NCBI RefSeq assembly: GCF_027706725.1
Contig: NZ_JAQFWQ010000011.1
Span: 26,959-90,958 of the forward strand
From: Nocardiopsis endophytica
Lineage (GTDB): Bacteria > Actinomycetota > Actinomycetes > Streptosporangiales > Streptosporangiaceae
Direction: 5' to 3'
Length of the DNA: 64,000 nucleotides
Shown: positions 50,864-60,144 of the stretch, in pieces
Layout of the letters: each line of letters opens with the position of its first letter
Position numbering within the stretch: position 1 is the stretch's first letter
Made by a program: the position numbers and the translations under genes
Notes under the pieces: model-generated
Seen by the model: only the letters and a program-made list of their open reading frames with translations
Told to the model about the DNA's origin: nothing
Database searches by the model: none

Positions 50864-51562
50864 TCAGGAGACCGGGTGGGCGTAGGTGGCGGCCAGCAGG
50901 GGGTGCCGGGTCGCGCCGTCGTTCTGGACGAGGCCGCGGACCGCCGTGCCGATGAACCCCCCGAAGGGGGTTCCGGCGAGGCCGTGGGACTGGCATCGGA
51001 GGTGGAAGTCGTAGAGGGCCATGGAGGCGCGCACCGTGCAGATGCGGTGGCCGTGCGCTCCCGCCCAGGAGTCCGCGCGGTCGAGGTCGGCGAAGACGCC
51101 GACGATCCCGGCCGCGTCGGCGAATTCGCGCTGGACGCCCAGGAGCTCGGGGTCGCCCAGGTCCGACGCGGGGGCGATGAACGACGCCTCGCGCGCGGTG
51201 ACCCGGTAGACCCCGGCGGGCTCGCCTTCGCTTCGCAGGGCGAAGACGAACGCCTCGAGCGGGCCGGTCTCGCCGTCGAGCCCCCAGTCCTCGGAATCGC
51301 GCCGCAGCGCCGTGCGCACGAGGCCGAGGACCAGGCCGGTGCGGACCGGTGTGTCCGCGTAGTGCAGGGTGGAGCGGCGCGCCGCCAGGGTGTCGCGCAG
51401 GTCGCGCGTGCGGCCGGGGTCCTCCCCCGGTTCGGCCACCGCGACGGGGGCGGCGCCGGGGAACGGCTTCGGCGACCGCTGCTCCGCGCGGCCGTCGCCC
51501 GTGGGCGCGCGGGTGGCCAGGCCGTCGAGCAGGTCCTGCAGCTTGGACGAGTCGGAGCGCAC
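50864..51562 (-). CDS. SagB-type azoline dehydrogenase (nitroreductase family)
   Basis: A 232-aa FMN nitroreductase-like protein: LRDTLAARRSTLHYADTPVR at about 55-75, a GVYRVTAREASF strand pair, FADAAGIVGVFADLDRADSW and CTVRASMALYDFHLRCQSHG near 175-195. It would oxidise azolines to thiazoles and oxazoles. GTG start at 51562, three bases after the upstream stop. A second dehydrogenase-like domain is fused to the upstream gene product. Confidence 0.8.
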   Translation of the reverse strand: MRSDSSKLQDLLDGLATRAPTGDGRAEQRSPKPFPGAAPVAVAEPGEDPGRTRDLRDTLAARRSTLHYADTPVRTGLVLGLVRTALRRDSEDWGLDGETGPLEAFVFALRSEGEPAGVYRVTAREASFIAPASDLGDPELLGVQREFADAAGIVGVFADLDRADSWAGAHGHRICTVRASMALYDFHLRCQSHGLAGTPFGGFIGTAVRGLVQNDGATRHPLLAATYAHPVS

Positions 51563-51565
51563 GGG

Positions 51566-53188
51566 TCAGCCCACCTCCATGACGGCGGCGACGGGTTCTT
51601 CGGAGGGGTTCAGGCCCAGGTATCCGCTCAGAAGGCCGTCGTCCCAGTCCGCGGCGAGGGAGACCTCCAGTCCCAGGCGGTCGGCGACCCTCCGGGCGGA
51701 CGCGAGCGCGCAGCCCGCGTCGCAGAGCGAGAGCCGGTACCCGAAGGTGCCGTACTTGGCGGCCATCTTCTTGAGGTTGGCGGTGGCGACCAGCGTCACC
51801 GGCGCCCCGGGCCCCGGGCCGCCCGGCGGGCCGCCGTCGGCGACGCGGGCCAGGGAGTGGTCCCCGTCGCGGTAGGCGTAGCCGCCCACCGGCAGGACGT
51901 CCTCGTCGCGGCTGATCAGGTAGGCCGTGGCCGAGCCGATGTTGCCCCCGGCCGCGGTCCACCGCTGGACCCAGCCCTCGGTCCTCTCCCGCACGCCGAA
52001 CGCGATCGCGAGCAGCAGGGCGAGTTCCGGCCGGCCGAGGCCGGTCCGGTCCCCTCCGGCGGAGGGCGCCCCGGCCAGCCTCGAGGTGTCCGCCTCGGGC
52101 AGTTCCACCCGCGGGCAGCCGGGCCAGGTGCGGAACCGCCACTGCAGTTCGACGTTGGAGGACTGGAAGTGGGCCAGGTGTCCCGCGGTGTCCAGGAACC
52201 CGCGCGGCGGCAGCGCCACCGCGGCCTCGTACAGGGCGCTGGACGTCGGCTCGGGAGCCACTGGGCCCTCGCTGAACGAGCAGGTGGGGCAGCCGGGGCG
52301 GACGGCGCTCGGGCGGTACCGCGTCGCCAGGGTGGCCAGGTCGACGGTGGCGGAGTCGAGCGGCAGGAAGGTGCGGACCGCCCGGGACACCAGCGCCAGG
52401 ACGTGGTGGGCGGCCAGGCCGGCGATGAGCTCGGTCGAGCGCGCGGGCGGGTCGTCCTCCGGCTCGTCCTCGCCCGACGCGCCGCACTCCAGGCACGGGG
52501 TGAACGCGGGGTCCACGTAGGGGCCCAGGGTCATCGAGGCGCCGTCGGCCCGGACCCTGAGCAGGGCCCGCCCCTCCGTCCGGCACCGGTCCCGGATCGC
52601 GGCCAGCGCGGGCCGGGAGCTCCGGGTCTCGAAGAAGACGACGAGGGCGCCCTCGGCCTCCGGCGGCCGGTCGGCGTCCCGGACCACCTCGCACACGCCG
52701 TCGAGGCAGGCCGCCGTCGCCTCCGCGAGGCCGCCGTCCCCGGCGACCGCCACCACGGTCCGGCCGAGCCGGGCCGCCGCGTCGGTCCACGACGGGTTGA
52801 CCCCGGTGGAGCCGCCGAGCCGGGACATCAGGCAGGCGAGCTCGGACGGGACCTCGGGGGGCGGGCCGTCCCGGTCGCCCTCCTCCAGGGCCCCGGACGC
52901 CCACAGCATGGCCAGGGACTTGTACACGACCGACTCGTCGAGGCCCAGCGCGGCGGCGATTTCGGCGTGCGTGGCGGTGCCGTCGCAGGCGGCGGCGAGT
53001 CCGGCCAGCCGCTCGCGGGCGAACCTGCCGGTGAAGGCCTGGCGCTTCTCCGCGCCGTCGAGCATCACGGTGTCGCCGGAGCGGCGCAGCCGGACGCCCT
53101 TGCGCAGGACGGGGCGGACGGGGACCTCGATCTGCTTGTCCCGGCGCGCGACCCGTCCGAGGGTGTCCCCCCTCAGTTCAGCACCCAT
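51566..53188 (-). CDS. RRE/ThiF-like - nitroreductase-like fusion
   Basis: A 540-aa fusion protein. Residues about 25-110 are an RRE-like winged helix (VRPVLRKGVRLRRSGDTVML, AACDGTATHAEIAAALGLDE), 120-260 a ThiF-like Rossmann part with ECGASG and later CPTC zinc ligands, and 330-540 a nitroreductase-like domain (TAYLISRDEDVLPVGGYAYR, MAAKYGTFGYRLSLCDAGCA). It may bind the leader and present it to its own oxidase domain. The ATG at 53188 starts it. The fusion is atypical compared with separate E1-like and dehydrogenase proteins. Confidence 0.75.
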   Translation of the reverse strand: MGAELRGDTLGRVARRDKQIEVPVRPVLRKGVRLRRSGDTVMLDGAEKRQAFTGRFARERLAGLAAACDGTATHAEIAAALGLDESVVYKSLAMLWASGALEEGDRDGPPPEVPSELACLMSRLGGSTGVNPSWTDAAARLGRTVVAVAGDGGLAEATAACLDGVCEVVRDADRPPEAEGALVVFFETRSSRPALAAIRDRCRTEGRALLRVRADGASMTLGPYVDPAFTPCLECGASGEDEPEDDPPARSTELIAGLAAHHVLALVSRAVRTFLPLDSATVDLATLATRYRPSAVRPGCPTCSFSEGPVAPEPTSSALYEAAVALPPRGFLDTAGHLAHFQSSNVELQWRFRTWPGCPRVELPEADTSRLAGAPSAGGDRTGLGRPELALLLAIAFGVRERTEGWVQRWTAAGGNIGSATAYLISRDEDVLPVGGYAYRDGDHSLARVADGGPPGGPGPGAPVTLVATANLKKMAAKYGTFGYRLSLCDAGCALASARRVADRLGLEVSLAADWDDGLLSGYLGLNPSEEPVAAVMEVG

Positions 53189-53218
53189 CGGTTGCTCTCC
53201 TCCCCCACAGCCGAAACG

Positions 53219-53830
53219 TCACATGAGACCGGAGACGGCGGCGGCGCCGTCCCGCAGGCCGCTCCAGCGGTCGCCGCAGCGCGCGCAGCGGTCCACCGCC
53301 ACCGTCGCGGCGGTCGACAGCCCCCCGGAGACCAGGTCGTGGCTGCGCACGGTGCCGCCGATCCCCTCGGGTCCGGCGCGCATCTCGGCCTTGGCCAGCT
53401 CCAGGAGGCCGTGCGCGATGGCCAGGTGCATCCGGCCGAAGCCCTCCGGCAGCCCCCGGGCGGCCCCGTCCGGGTCGTCGTCGGCGTGCGCGGGGTCCCG
53501 GTGCTGCTCGATGCGCCGCCGGTGGCAGGCGTGGCAGGCCGTGGATCCGGGGATCACGGCCGGGCCGCACACGATCCGCGTCGGGAGCAGGCCGACCCCG
53601 ACCGTCGGCACGCCCCGCTCGAAGCCGAGCCGGTCGAGGGCGTCCCGCAGGTCGCCGTCCTGTCCGGCGTGCACGACCGCGATCATCGACGCGGGCGCGT
53701 CCCGGACGGCGTCGGGAAGGCGGCTTCCGGTGACCCGGATCGGCTCCGCCGCCAGGTAGGCGTCGGCGTACTGCTCTCCGAACGCATCCCTGACCAGGTA
53801 CAGGCAGTCCTGCGACTCTTCCGCCGGCAC
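53219..53830 (-). CDS. Small ThiF-like TOMM partner with zinc motifs
   Basis: A 203-aa protein resembling the C-terminal ThiF-like part of TOMM leader-binding/cyclodehydratase partners: ASMIAVVHAGQDGDLRDALD, GVGLLPTRIVCGPAVIPGST, then ACHACHRRR and CARCG, likely a four-Cys zinc site. No RRE is obvious. It directly follows the second YcaO gene (27-bp gap) and may be its partner. GTG start at 53830. Confidence 0.65.
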   Translation of the reverse strand: MPAEESQDCLYLVRDAFGEQYADAYLAAEPIRVTGSRLPDAVRDAPASMIAVVHAGQDGDLRDALDRLGFERGVPTVGVGLLPTRIVCGPAVIPGSTACHACHRRRIEQHRDPAHADDDPDGAARGLPEGFGRMHLAIAHGLLELAKAEMRAGPEGIGGTVRSHDLVSGGLSTAATVAVDRCARCGDRWSGLRDGAAAVSGLM

Positions 53831-53857
53831 GTGTTCGACCTCCTGTCCACGCAGCGG

Positions 53858-55195
53858 CTAGGCGGCCGGCTGCGGTTCCGGGTTCAGCGACTCTTCACCG
53901 CGGCTCCGGTACCCCATCGCCGCCGGGGCGGTGTAGAGCCGGGGTGTGGCGAGGTAGCGCTCGCCGTGGATGAACGACAGGGGGACGGCCTCGGGCACCA
54001 TGACCTTGACGGCGTGCATGCCGACCTGCCGCGCCTCGTCCGTGGTGATGTCGGCGACGAGGACCTCGGCCCCGCACTCGGCCAGCCGGGATACCGCGGC
54101 CGCCAGCGGGTCCGCCTCAAGGGACAGGTCCGGCAGCTCTTCGAGGCGCCGCACCTTGCGTTCGCCCTCCAGCAGGTGCCGGAAGGCGCCGCGCCGCGCG
54201 GCCGAGGCGTTGTAGGCGGCCGACCCGGTCACGCTGACGGTCCCGTCGTCCGGCCGCGCCGCCGGGCCGGCGGCCACCCGCTCCCGCAGCGCCACGCGCA
54301 CGGACGCCAGCTCGCGGTGGACCTTGCCGACGGCCTTGCGCGGATCGGCGTCGCAGGCGGCGCAGACGATCTGGGCCAGGCGGTCCTCGTAGGGGGACAG
54401 CTGCACGGCGTACACCACGGGGACGCCGAAGTCCGTCGTGGCGTCGAAGAGCCGCACGTCGAGGTGGCGTCCGGTGCCGGCGGCGTGGTCGGCGCGCTCC
54501 TGGGTGCCGAGGAGCCCCGGGTCGACCGCCAGCTCCGGCAGCGGCAGGCGCTGCAGCCAGGCGAGCGAGAGCGCGTCGCGCTCCACCACCTCCGACAGCC
54601 CGCCCAGGACCGCGCGGCGGATGTCGGAGTGCACGGCCGCTCCGGTGGTGATCCCCCGGGTGAACAGCTCCGACGGCGACCGCGGCGCCATGTGGAGGTG
54701 GACCGCGACGGCCGGTACGAGGACGGCGCGCCGCCGGGTGAGCGACCAGGCCCGGGCCCATCTGATCGGGACCGAGGGGTCGTAGGGGACCAGCCCGCAG
54801 TCGTCCCGGGCGAGCTCGCGCTCCGAGCACCGGGGCCACCGCGCGGGCGAGACGGCCTCGGGGCCGAGGGCGTCCTCGGCGGCGACGACGAGGTCCTCCT
54901 CGTGCCAGGCGCAGGTCGAGTACCGCTCCAGCGCCTCGGCGATCGAGACCAGCCCGGCGCGCTCGGCGGAGAGCGCGCTGCCCACGCCGTCGAGGTTGCC
55001 CAGGTCGCCGTCGCCGGTCCAGCCCCGCATGGCGGGCAGGGCCTTGGAGGGGTCCCCGATGCCGGAGGCGCGGACGGCGAAGGACGGGTCCCCGTCGGCC
55101 ACCGGAAGCGTCGCGGTGCGCGAGACGAGGCCGTACGGAGAGGCCAGGGCCGCAATTCGCCGAAGTTCATCCGAATCGTCCGGATTAACGTCCAA
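53858..55195 (-). CDS. YcaO cyclodehydratase (second of two)
   Basis: A 445-aa YcaO protein without the N-terminal extension of the other copy: SIAEALERYSTCAWHEEDLV, LGGLSEVVERDALSLAWLQR, GKVHRELASVRVALRERVAA and VKVMVPEAVPLSFIHGERYL. Those acidic motifs bind Mg-ATP. It is the first gene of the operon, starting at TTG (55195) after GGGGGAG. Two YcaO proteins suggest separate handling of Cys and Ser/Thr, or one acting on another site, as in clusters that make both thiazoles and oxazoles. Confidence 0.88.
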   Translation of the reverse strand: MDVNPDDSDELRRIAALASPYGLVSRTATLPVADGDPSFAVRASGIGDPSKALPAMRGWTGDGDLGNLDGVGSALSAERAGLVSIAEALERYSTCAWHEEDLVVAAEDALGPEAVSPARWPRCSERELARDDCGLVPYDPSVPIRWARAWSLTRRRAVLVPAVAVHLHMAPRSPSELFTRGITTGAAVHSDIRRAVLGGLSEVVERDALSLAWLQRLPLPELAVDPGLLGTQERADHAAGTGRHLDVRLFDATTDFGVPVVYAVQLSPYEDRLAQIVCAACDADPRKAVGKVHRELASVRVALRERVAAGPAARPDDGTVSVTGSAAYNASAARRGAFRHLLEGERKVRRLEELPDLSLEADPLAAAVSRLAECGAEVLVADITTDEARQVGMHAVKVMVPEAVPLSFIHGERYLATPRLYTAPAAMGYRSRGEESLNPEPQPAA

Positions 55196-55914
55196 ACAGG
55201 ATCTCCCCCGTTCCCTTCCTGCGATGCGGCCGCGCCCCCCGGCGGTCGCCCCGAGTGATGGTCGACCTGCGGGGCCCAGACTGTCAATCGCCGATCCGGT
55301 GACCGGCCGCTTTTCGCTGCTCGCTTTTATGTCCGCAGGTCAAACCGGATACGTGGGGCGCACCCCATAAGACCTCTTCACGTTCGCCCGATACTCCGGG
55401 AATCCCCCGCATACCTGCGATCCCGCACGCGTTCGAAAGCGCACGCCTGACCGCTGGCCGGAAACGGACAGAACGCCGTTCTGCATCGCCCTCCCCCCAC
55501 GGGGCCGGACGGGGGTACTCTCCACTGCCAGGCGAGGGGCCCACCCGCGTGGCGGTGCCGCCCAGCCGTTCGGACGTCTCCGGGGGGATTCGGACACCAA
55601 CGCCGTGACCAGCTCGAACTCTGCTCTGATCCGCATGCGCGATGGGCCCGGGGCCGACGCGGCGCCCGCGGCGCCGCCCCGTTGACCCCTAATCCCTACC
55701 GGGACACTGAACAATTGGGAGGGAATTCCGAAAGGCCGCCGCCGGGACGCGGCCGGGGACGGCCGCGGCGCCGCGCCGGCCGTCCCGGGGATACGGCGCC
55801 GCAATTGACACCGCTTTCCCGAATGGCCCGCCGCAGCGGCGATCGCGCCCGCGGTATACGGCCACGGCGTATTCACGGGAAGGGGCCGGGCGGATCGACA
55901 GGAGGAGTGACGAC
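55196..55914. other. Divergent regulatory region of the thiopeptide cluster
   Basis: About 720 bp without a gene. On the minus strand a TTGACA (55287-55282) lies 90 bp before the YcaO start and may be its -35. On the plus strand TTGACA (55805-55810) and TATACG (55855-55860) are seen but badly spaced. The ribosome site GGAGGAG precedes the methyltransferase. Confidence 0.45.
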
Positions 55915-56547
55915 GTGACCGACGTGACCGAGGAGAACAGGCGGCTCCGCGACCTGTGGCAGGAATACGCGCACCGCTATGACCGCGATATCGGCCTGCT
56001 CGAACGCATGCTGCTCGACGACGGGCGCTCCTGGGCGTGCGCGCAGGCCCAGGGGGAGGTCCTGGAGGTCGCCATCGGCTCCGGCCGGAACCTGGAGTTC
56101 TATCCGGAGGGTGTATCGCTGACCGGGCTCGACCTGAGCCCGCCGATGCTGGACCTGGCCCGGGAGCGCGCCGACTCCCTCGGCCGCGCCGTCGAGCTGT
56201 TGGAGGGGGAGGCCCACGCGCTCCCGTTCCCGGACGAGGCCTTCGACACGGTGGTGTGCACGCTGGGCCTGTGCAGCGTGCCCGACGAGCGCCCGGTGAT
56301 CGCCGAGATGTACCGGGTCCTGCGGCCCGGCGGGCGGCTGGTGCTGCTCGACCACGTGGGCAGCCACCACCGGCTCATCCTGCTCTGGCAGCGCATGCTG
56401 GAGAGGAACATGCTCAAGCAGTGCGGGGACTACCAGACCCGCCGCCCGCTCCCCCTGGTCGAGCGGGCCGGTTTCGCCATCGAGTACTCCAAGCGGCTCA
56501 AGCTGGGAGTCGTCGAGCGGGTCACCGCCCGCAAGCCCGGCGCTTAG
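55915..56547 (+). CDS. Class I SAM methyltransferase
   Basis: A 210-aa methyltransferase with motif I VLEVAIGSGRNLEFYP (about 43-58), motif II LTGLDLSPPMLDLARERAD, and post-motifs DTVVCTLGLCSVPDE and EMYRVLRPGGRLVLLDHVGS, of the UbiE/Methyltransf_11 type. GTG start at 55915 with GGAGGAG. It is divergent from the thiopeptide operon and upstream of the P450 gene by 73 bp. It may O- or N-methylate the peptide, or give self-protection; the target is unknown. Confidence 0.85.
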   Translation: MTDVTEENRRLRDLWQEYAHRYDRDIGLLERMLLDDGRSWACAQAQGEVLEVAIGSGRNLEFYPEGVSLTGLDLSPPMLDLARERADSLGRAVELLEGEAHALPFPDEAFDTVVCTLGLCSVPDERPVIAEMYRVLRPGGRLVLLDHVGSHHRLILLWQRMLERNMLKQCGDYQTRRPLPLVERAGFAIEYSKRLKLGVVERVTARKPGA

Positions 56548-56620
56548 CGCCGCCCGGCACCGAGTCCACCCGCTCCCCCGAGCGGGTCCCCACCGACGAT
56601 CGAGCGAAGGGTGACGATAC

Positions 56621-57820
56621 GTGACTTCCATGGCCGACGCCTGGGGGATACACGAGGCGCAGTTCTGGCTCCGCGACCAGGCGCCCCAGGCGCCGGTGCA
56701 CTACGACGCGGAGGCCGGGATCTGGTGCGTGTACGGCTACCGGGAGGTCCAGCACGTCCTGGGCACCCCCTCGCTGTTCTCCTCCAACACCCAGCGCGTC
56801 ATCCCCCAGGAGATGATGGAGGGCCAGGACCGCTTCAAAGAGGGCAACCTCATCCAGATGGACGGGCTGGAGCACAAGAAGCTCCGCGGGCTGATCAGCC
56901 ACGCGTTCACCCCCAAGGTCGTGGCCGACCTGGAGCCGCGCATCGCCGAGCTGACCCACGAGCTGCTCGACGCCCTGCCCCGCGGCGACCGCATGGAGCT
57001 GGTCGACGACCTGGCCTACCCCCTGCCGGTCATCGTCATCGCCGAACTGCTCGGGGTGCCCGCCTCGGACCGGGAGCGGTTCCGGGACTGGGGCGGAGCG
57101 CTCATGGAGAGCACCCAGGAGTTCTCGTTCGCCGAGCCGAGCGAGACGCAGCGGCAGCGGCTCCGGGAGGCCATGGACAAGGTCGCCCTGCTCGGGGACT
57201 ACCTGCGCGAACACGTGGAGGACCGGCGCAGGGACCCGCGCGGGGACCTGATCTCCAAGCTGGTCGAGGCCGAGGCCGGCGGCGAGCGGCTCACCGACGA
57301 CGAGGTCGTCAACTTCTCCAACGTCCTGCTCATCGCCGGGCACATCACCACCACGATGCTGCTCGGCAACGCCATCCTGTGCCTGGACACCCATCCGGAG
57401 TGGTTCGCCCGCGTGCGCGCGGACCGGGCCCTGCTCCCCGCGGCGATAGAGGAGGCCCTCCGGTACTACAGCCCCTTCGCCGGGACGGCGCGGGCCACCA
57501 CGGCCGAGACCGAGCTCGGCGGCGAGCGCATCCCCGCCGACTCCCTGGTGGTGACCTTCCTCGGCGTGGCCAACCGGGACCCGAAGGTGTTCACCGACCC
57601 GAACACCTTCGACCCGAAGCGGGACCCCAACCCGCACGTGGCCTTCGGCCGGGGGGCGCACTTCTGCATCGGCGCGCCGCTGGCGCGGCTGGAGGGGCGG
57701 GTGGCGCTGAACATCCTGCTGGACCGCTTCCCGGACCTGCGGCGCGCCCCCGAGCGGCCGCCGCGCTTCCTGCCCAGCCTGAGCATGACCGGGGTCAGGG
57801 AGCTGCCGCTGCTGCTGTGA
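56621..57820 (+). CDS. Cytochrome P450
   Basis: A 399-aa bacterial P450 of the CYP107/105-like class. I-helix LLIAGHITTTML, K-helix EEALRYY (ExxR), and heme loop FGRGAHFCIG with Cys349. GTG start at 56621 (ATG at 56630 possible). Next to the methyltransferase in the same direction. P450s tailor several thiopeptides, including a Nocardiopsis product, by hydroxylation or C-terminal modification; a role in maturing this peptide is plausible but inferred. Confidence 0.88.
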   Translation: MTSMADAWGIHEAQFWLRDQAPQAPVHYDAEAGIWCVYGYREVQHVLGTPSLFSSNTQRVIPQEMMEGQDRFKEGNLIQMDGLEHKKLRGLISHAFTPKVVADLEPRIAELTHELLDALPRGDRMELVDDLAYPLPVIVIAELLGVPASDRERFRDWGGALMESTQEFSFAEPSETQRQRLREAMDKVALLGDYLREHVEDRRRDPRGDLISKLVEAEAGGERLTDDEVVNFSNVLLIAGHITTTMLLGNAILCLDTHPEWFARVRADRALLPAAIEEALRYYSPFAGTARATTAETELGGERIPADSLVVTFLGVANRDPKVFTDPNTFDPKRDPNPHVAFGRGAHFCIGAPLARLEGRVALNILLDRFPDLRRAPERPPRFLPSLSMTGVRELPLLL

Positions 57821-57838
57821 CCCGCATACAGTGACCGC

Positions 57839-58795
57839 ATGACCAACGGCCACCCGCGCGACGGCGCGCCGGGGGCGGGGGTGCGGCGCGCCTGGCCCGA
57901 CCTCGCCAGCCTCGAACTCTTCCTCCTGGTCGTCGAGGAGGGCAGCATCGGCAGGGCCGCCGCCCGGGCCGGGCTCACCCAGGCGTCCGCCGGCCGCCGC
58001 CTGGACACCCTCGAACGGGAGCTGGGCCTGCCGCTGCTGTTCCGGACGACCGGCGGCTCGCGGCCCACCCCGCAGGGGCGCACCGTCGCCGGGTGGTCCC
58101 AGAGCGTCCTGGAGGCCGCCCGCGACCTCACCGGGGGCGTCGCCGCGCTCCGCCGCGACCGGCGGGCCACCCTGCGCCTGGCGGCCAGCATGACCGTCGC
58201 CGAGTACCTGGTCCCCGGCTGGCTCGCCCGCCTGCGCGAGCAGGCCCCGCAGGTGGAGGTCGCCCTCGACGTCCTCAACTCCGAGGAGGTCGCCCAGCGC
58301 GTCCGGGAGGGCGACGCCGACCTGGGGTTCGTCGAGTCCCTGGACGCCCCGCACGGGCTGGACCGGCTCCTGGTCCGGCGGGACCGGCTGGTCGCCGTCG
58401 TCGCCCCGGGGCACCCCTGGGCCGCCCGGGGGCGGCCCCTGACCGCGCGCACGCTGGCCGGGACCCCGCTGGTCACCCGCGAGCGCGGATCGGGGACTCG
58501 CACCACCCTGGAGCAGGCGCTGCGCCTGGCCCTCGGGGCCGACCCCGAACCCCCGGCGCTGGAGCTGCCCTCCAACGCGGCGGTGAAGGTCGCCGTCCAG
58601 AGCGGGGCGGCCCCGGCCGTGCTCAGCGAACTCGCCGTCGCCGCCGAACTCGCCGACGGGCGCCTGCGGGAGGTGCCGGTCACCGGTGTCGACCTGCACC
58701 GGCCGCTCAGGGCCGTGCGCCGCCCGCACACCCGCCCGGTCCCCCCGGCCGACCTGCTCGTCCGGATCGCGGCCGAGGGCGCCGAGGAGGAGTGA
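57839..58795 (+). CDS. LysR-family regulator
   Basis: A 318-aa LysR protein: winged helix at about residues 20-80 (LASLELFLLVVEEGSIGRAA, ARAGLTQASAGRRLDTLERE) and a periplasmic-binding-like effector domain with LAASMTVAEYLVPGWLARLR. ATG at 57839, 18 bp after the P450 stop, so it might be co-transcribed with it. It is convergent with the CitE/MaoC pair. Its targets are uncertain: either the thiopeptide tailoring genes or the lyase genes. Confidence 0.88.
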   Translation: MTNGHPRDGAPGAGVRRAWPDLASLELFLLVVEEGSIGRAAARAGLTQASAGRRLDTLERELGLPLLFRTTGGSRPTPQGRTVAGWSQSVLEAARDLTGGVAALRRDRRATLRLAASMTVAEYLVPGWLARLREQAPQVEVALDVLNSEEVAQRVREGDADLGFVESLDAPHGLDRLLVRRDRLVAVVAPGHPWAARGRPLTARTLAGTPLVTRERGSGTRTTLEQALRLALGADPEPPALELPSNAAVKVAVQSGAAPAVLSELAVAAELADGRLREVPVTGVDLHRPLRAVRRPHTRPVPPADLLVRIAAEGAEEE

Positions 58796-58819
58796 CACCG
58801 GGGCGGGCCGCCCCCGGCC

Positions 58820-59644
58820 TCACTCCCCCGCTCGGCGCAGGATCGCCCGCGCCTGCCCCAGCAGCGGCGCGTCGATCATCCGGCCCTCGTACCGGAACAC
58901 CCCGGACGGGTTCTCCTCGGCCGCCTTGAGGACGCCGCGCGCCCAGCGCACGTCCTCCTCCGGCGGGCGGAAGGCGTCGCGGATGGGGTCGGCGTGGCCG
59001 GGGTGGATGCACATCTTCGCCGCGAACCCGGTCTCGGCCGCCTCGCGCGCCTCCGCCGCGAGCCCGTCGGTGTCGGAGATGTCCAGGTAGACGGTGTCGA
59101 TGGCGGGCTTGCCGTGCGCGGCCGCCGCGAGCAGCACCGAGGAGCGGGCGTGCACGACCACGTCGTGCGGCGCTCCGGTGGACCGGCGGCTGGACGCCCC
59201 GCCCAGGTCGGCCATCAGGTCCTCCCCGCCCCAGGTGAGCGCGGCGCACCCGGGCTCGGCGGCGAGGGCCGGGGCCGCCAGCACCCCGGCGGCCGACTCG
59301 CACAGGGCGACGACCCGCGCCGGGGCCAGCGCGCGCACCGCCTCCACCCGTTCGGCCTTGGGGAGCATCACCAGGCGCACGCCCAGGTCCCGGACCGCCT
59401 GCACGTCCTGCTCCCACCACGGGCCGCCGTAGGGGTTGACCCGCACGATGGTGCGTTCGGGGTCCAGTCCGGGCCAGGCCTCGGAGAGCATCCTCCGAGC
59501 GCCGTCCTTGGCGTCGGGGGCGACGCTGTCCTCGAGGTCGATGATGACCGCGTCGGCGCGCGCCGCCGCCTTGGCGTAGCGGTCGGGCCGGTCCCCGGGG
59601 CAGAACAGCAGCGCCGGGCCCGGGATGCCCGGGGTGCCGCTCAT
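58820..59644 (-). CDS. CitE-like CoA-ester lyase (HpcH/HpaI family)
   Basis: A 274-aa CitE-family protein: [31 protein letters not shown] (metal-binding Glu-Asp), RIVRVNPYG seen as [37 protein letters not shown] and the C-terminal KMCIHPGH. Such enzymes cleave malyl-CoA, citramalyl-CoA or related thioesters. The ATG at 59644 overlaps the MaoC stop (ATGA). Together with MaoC it could form part of an itaconate or methylaspartate type route; a CoA-transferase is not adjacent. Confidence 0.85.
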   Translation of the reverse strand: MSGTPGIPGPALLFCPGDRPDRYAKAAARADAVIIDLEDSVAPDAKDGARRMLSEAWPGLDPERTIVRVNPYGGPWWEQDVQAVRDLGVRLVMLPKAERVEAVRALAPARVVALCESAAGVLAAPALAAEPGCAALTWGGEDLMADLGGASSRRSTGAPHDVVVHARSSVLLAAAAHGKPAIDTVYLDISDTDGLAAEAREAAETGFAAKMCIHPGHADPIRDAFRPPEEDVRWARGVLKAAEENPSGVFRYEGRMIDAPLLGQARAILRRAGE

Positions 59645-60144
59645 CGCTCCTCCTCGGGCCTGCACAGCATGAGGGCGCTGCGCTCGGCGCGCGCGACGAG
59701 CACGCCGTCCTGGTTCAGGGCCCGGTGCTCGAACTTCACGATCCCGTTGCCGGGGCGCGAGGACGAAAGCCGCTTCTCCAGCACCGTCGTCTCGGCGTAG
59801 AGCGTGTCCCCGTGGAAGACGGGGCGGGGGAAGGCGATCTCCCCGAAGCCCAGGTTGGCCACGGTGGTGGCCTGGGTCAGCTGCGCGACGCTCAGCCCCA
59901 CCAGGGTCGACAGGGTGAACAGGCTGTTCACCAGGGGGCGCCCGAACTCGGTGGACGCGCTGAAGTGGGCGTCCAGGTGCAGGCTCTGCGGGTTCATGGT
60001 GAGCGTGCTGAAGAAGGTGTTGTCCGCCTCGGTGACGGTCCGTCCGGGCCGGTGCTGGTAGACCGCGCCCTCCTTCAGCTCCTCGAAGTACAGGCCGCGC
60101 TGCACGATCCGCTCAGGGGTCGCCTCGGGACCGCGTTCCTCCAC
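59641..60144 (-). CDS. MaoC-family hydratase
   Basis: A 167-aa single hot-dog protein with MaoC features: [40 protein letters not shown] (Asp/His active site in the Y-LDAxFA-like loop) and a C-terminal [20 protein letters not shown]. It would hydrate an enoyl-CoA such as itaconyl- or mesaconyl-CoA. GTG start at 60144. Coupled to the CitE-like gene by a 4-bp overlap. Confidence 0.85.
   Translation of the reverse strand: MEERGPEATPERIVQRGLYFEELKEGAVYQHRPGRTVTEADNTFFSTLTMNPQSLHLDAHFSASTEFGRPLVNSLFTLSTLVGLSVAQLTQATTVANLGFGEIAFPRPVFHGDTLYAETTVLEKRLSSSRPGNGIVKFEHRALNQDGVLVARAERSALMLCRPEEER

Noticed and set aside
55805..55860. TTGACA and TATACG as one promoter for the methyltransferase
   Set aside because: The spacing is 44 bp, far from the usual 16-19.
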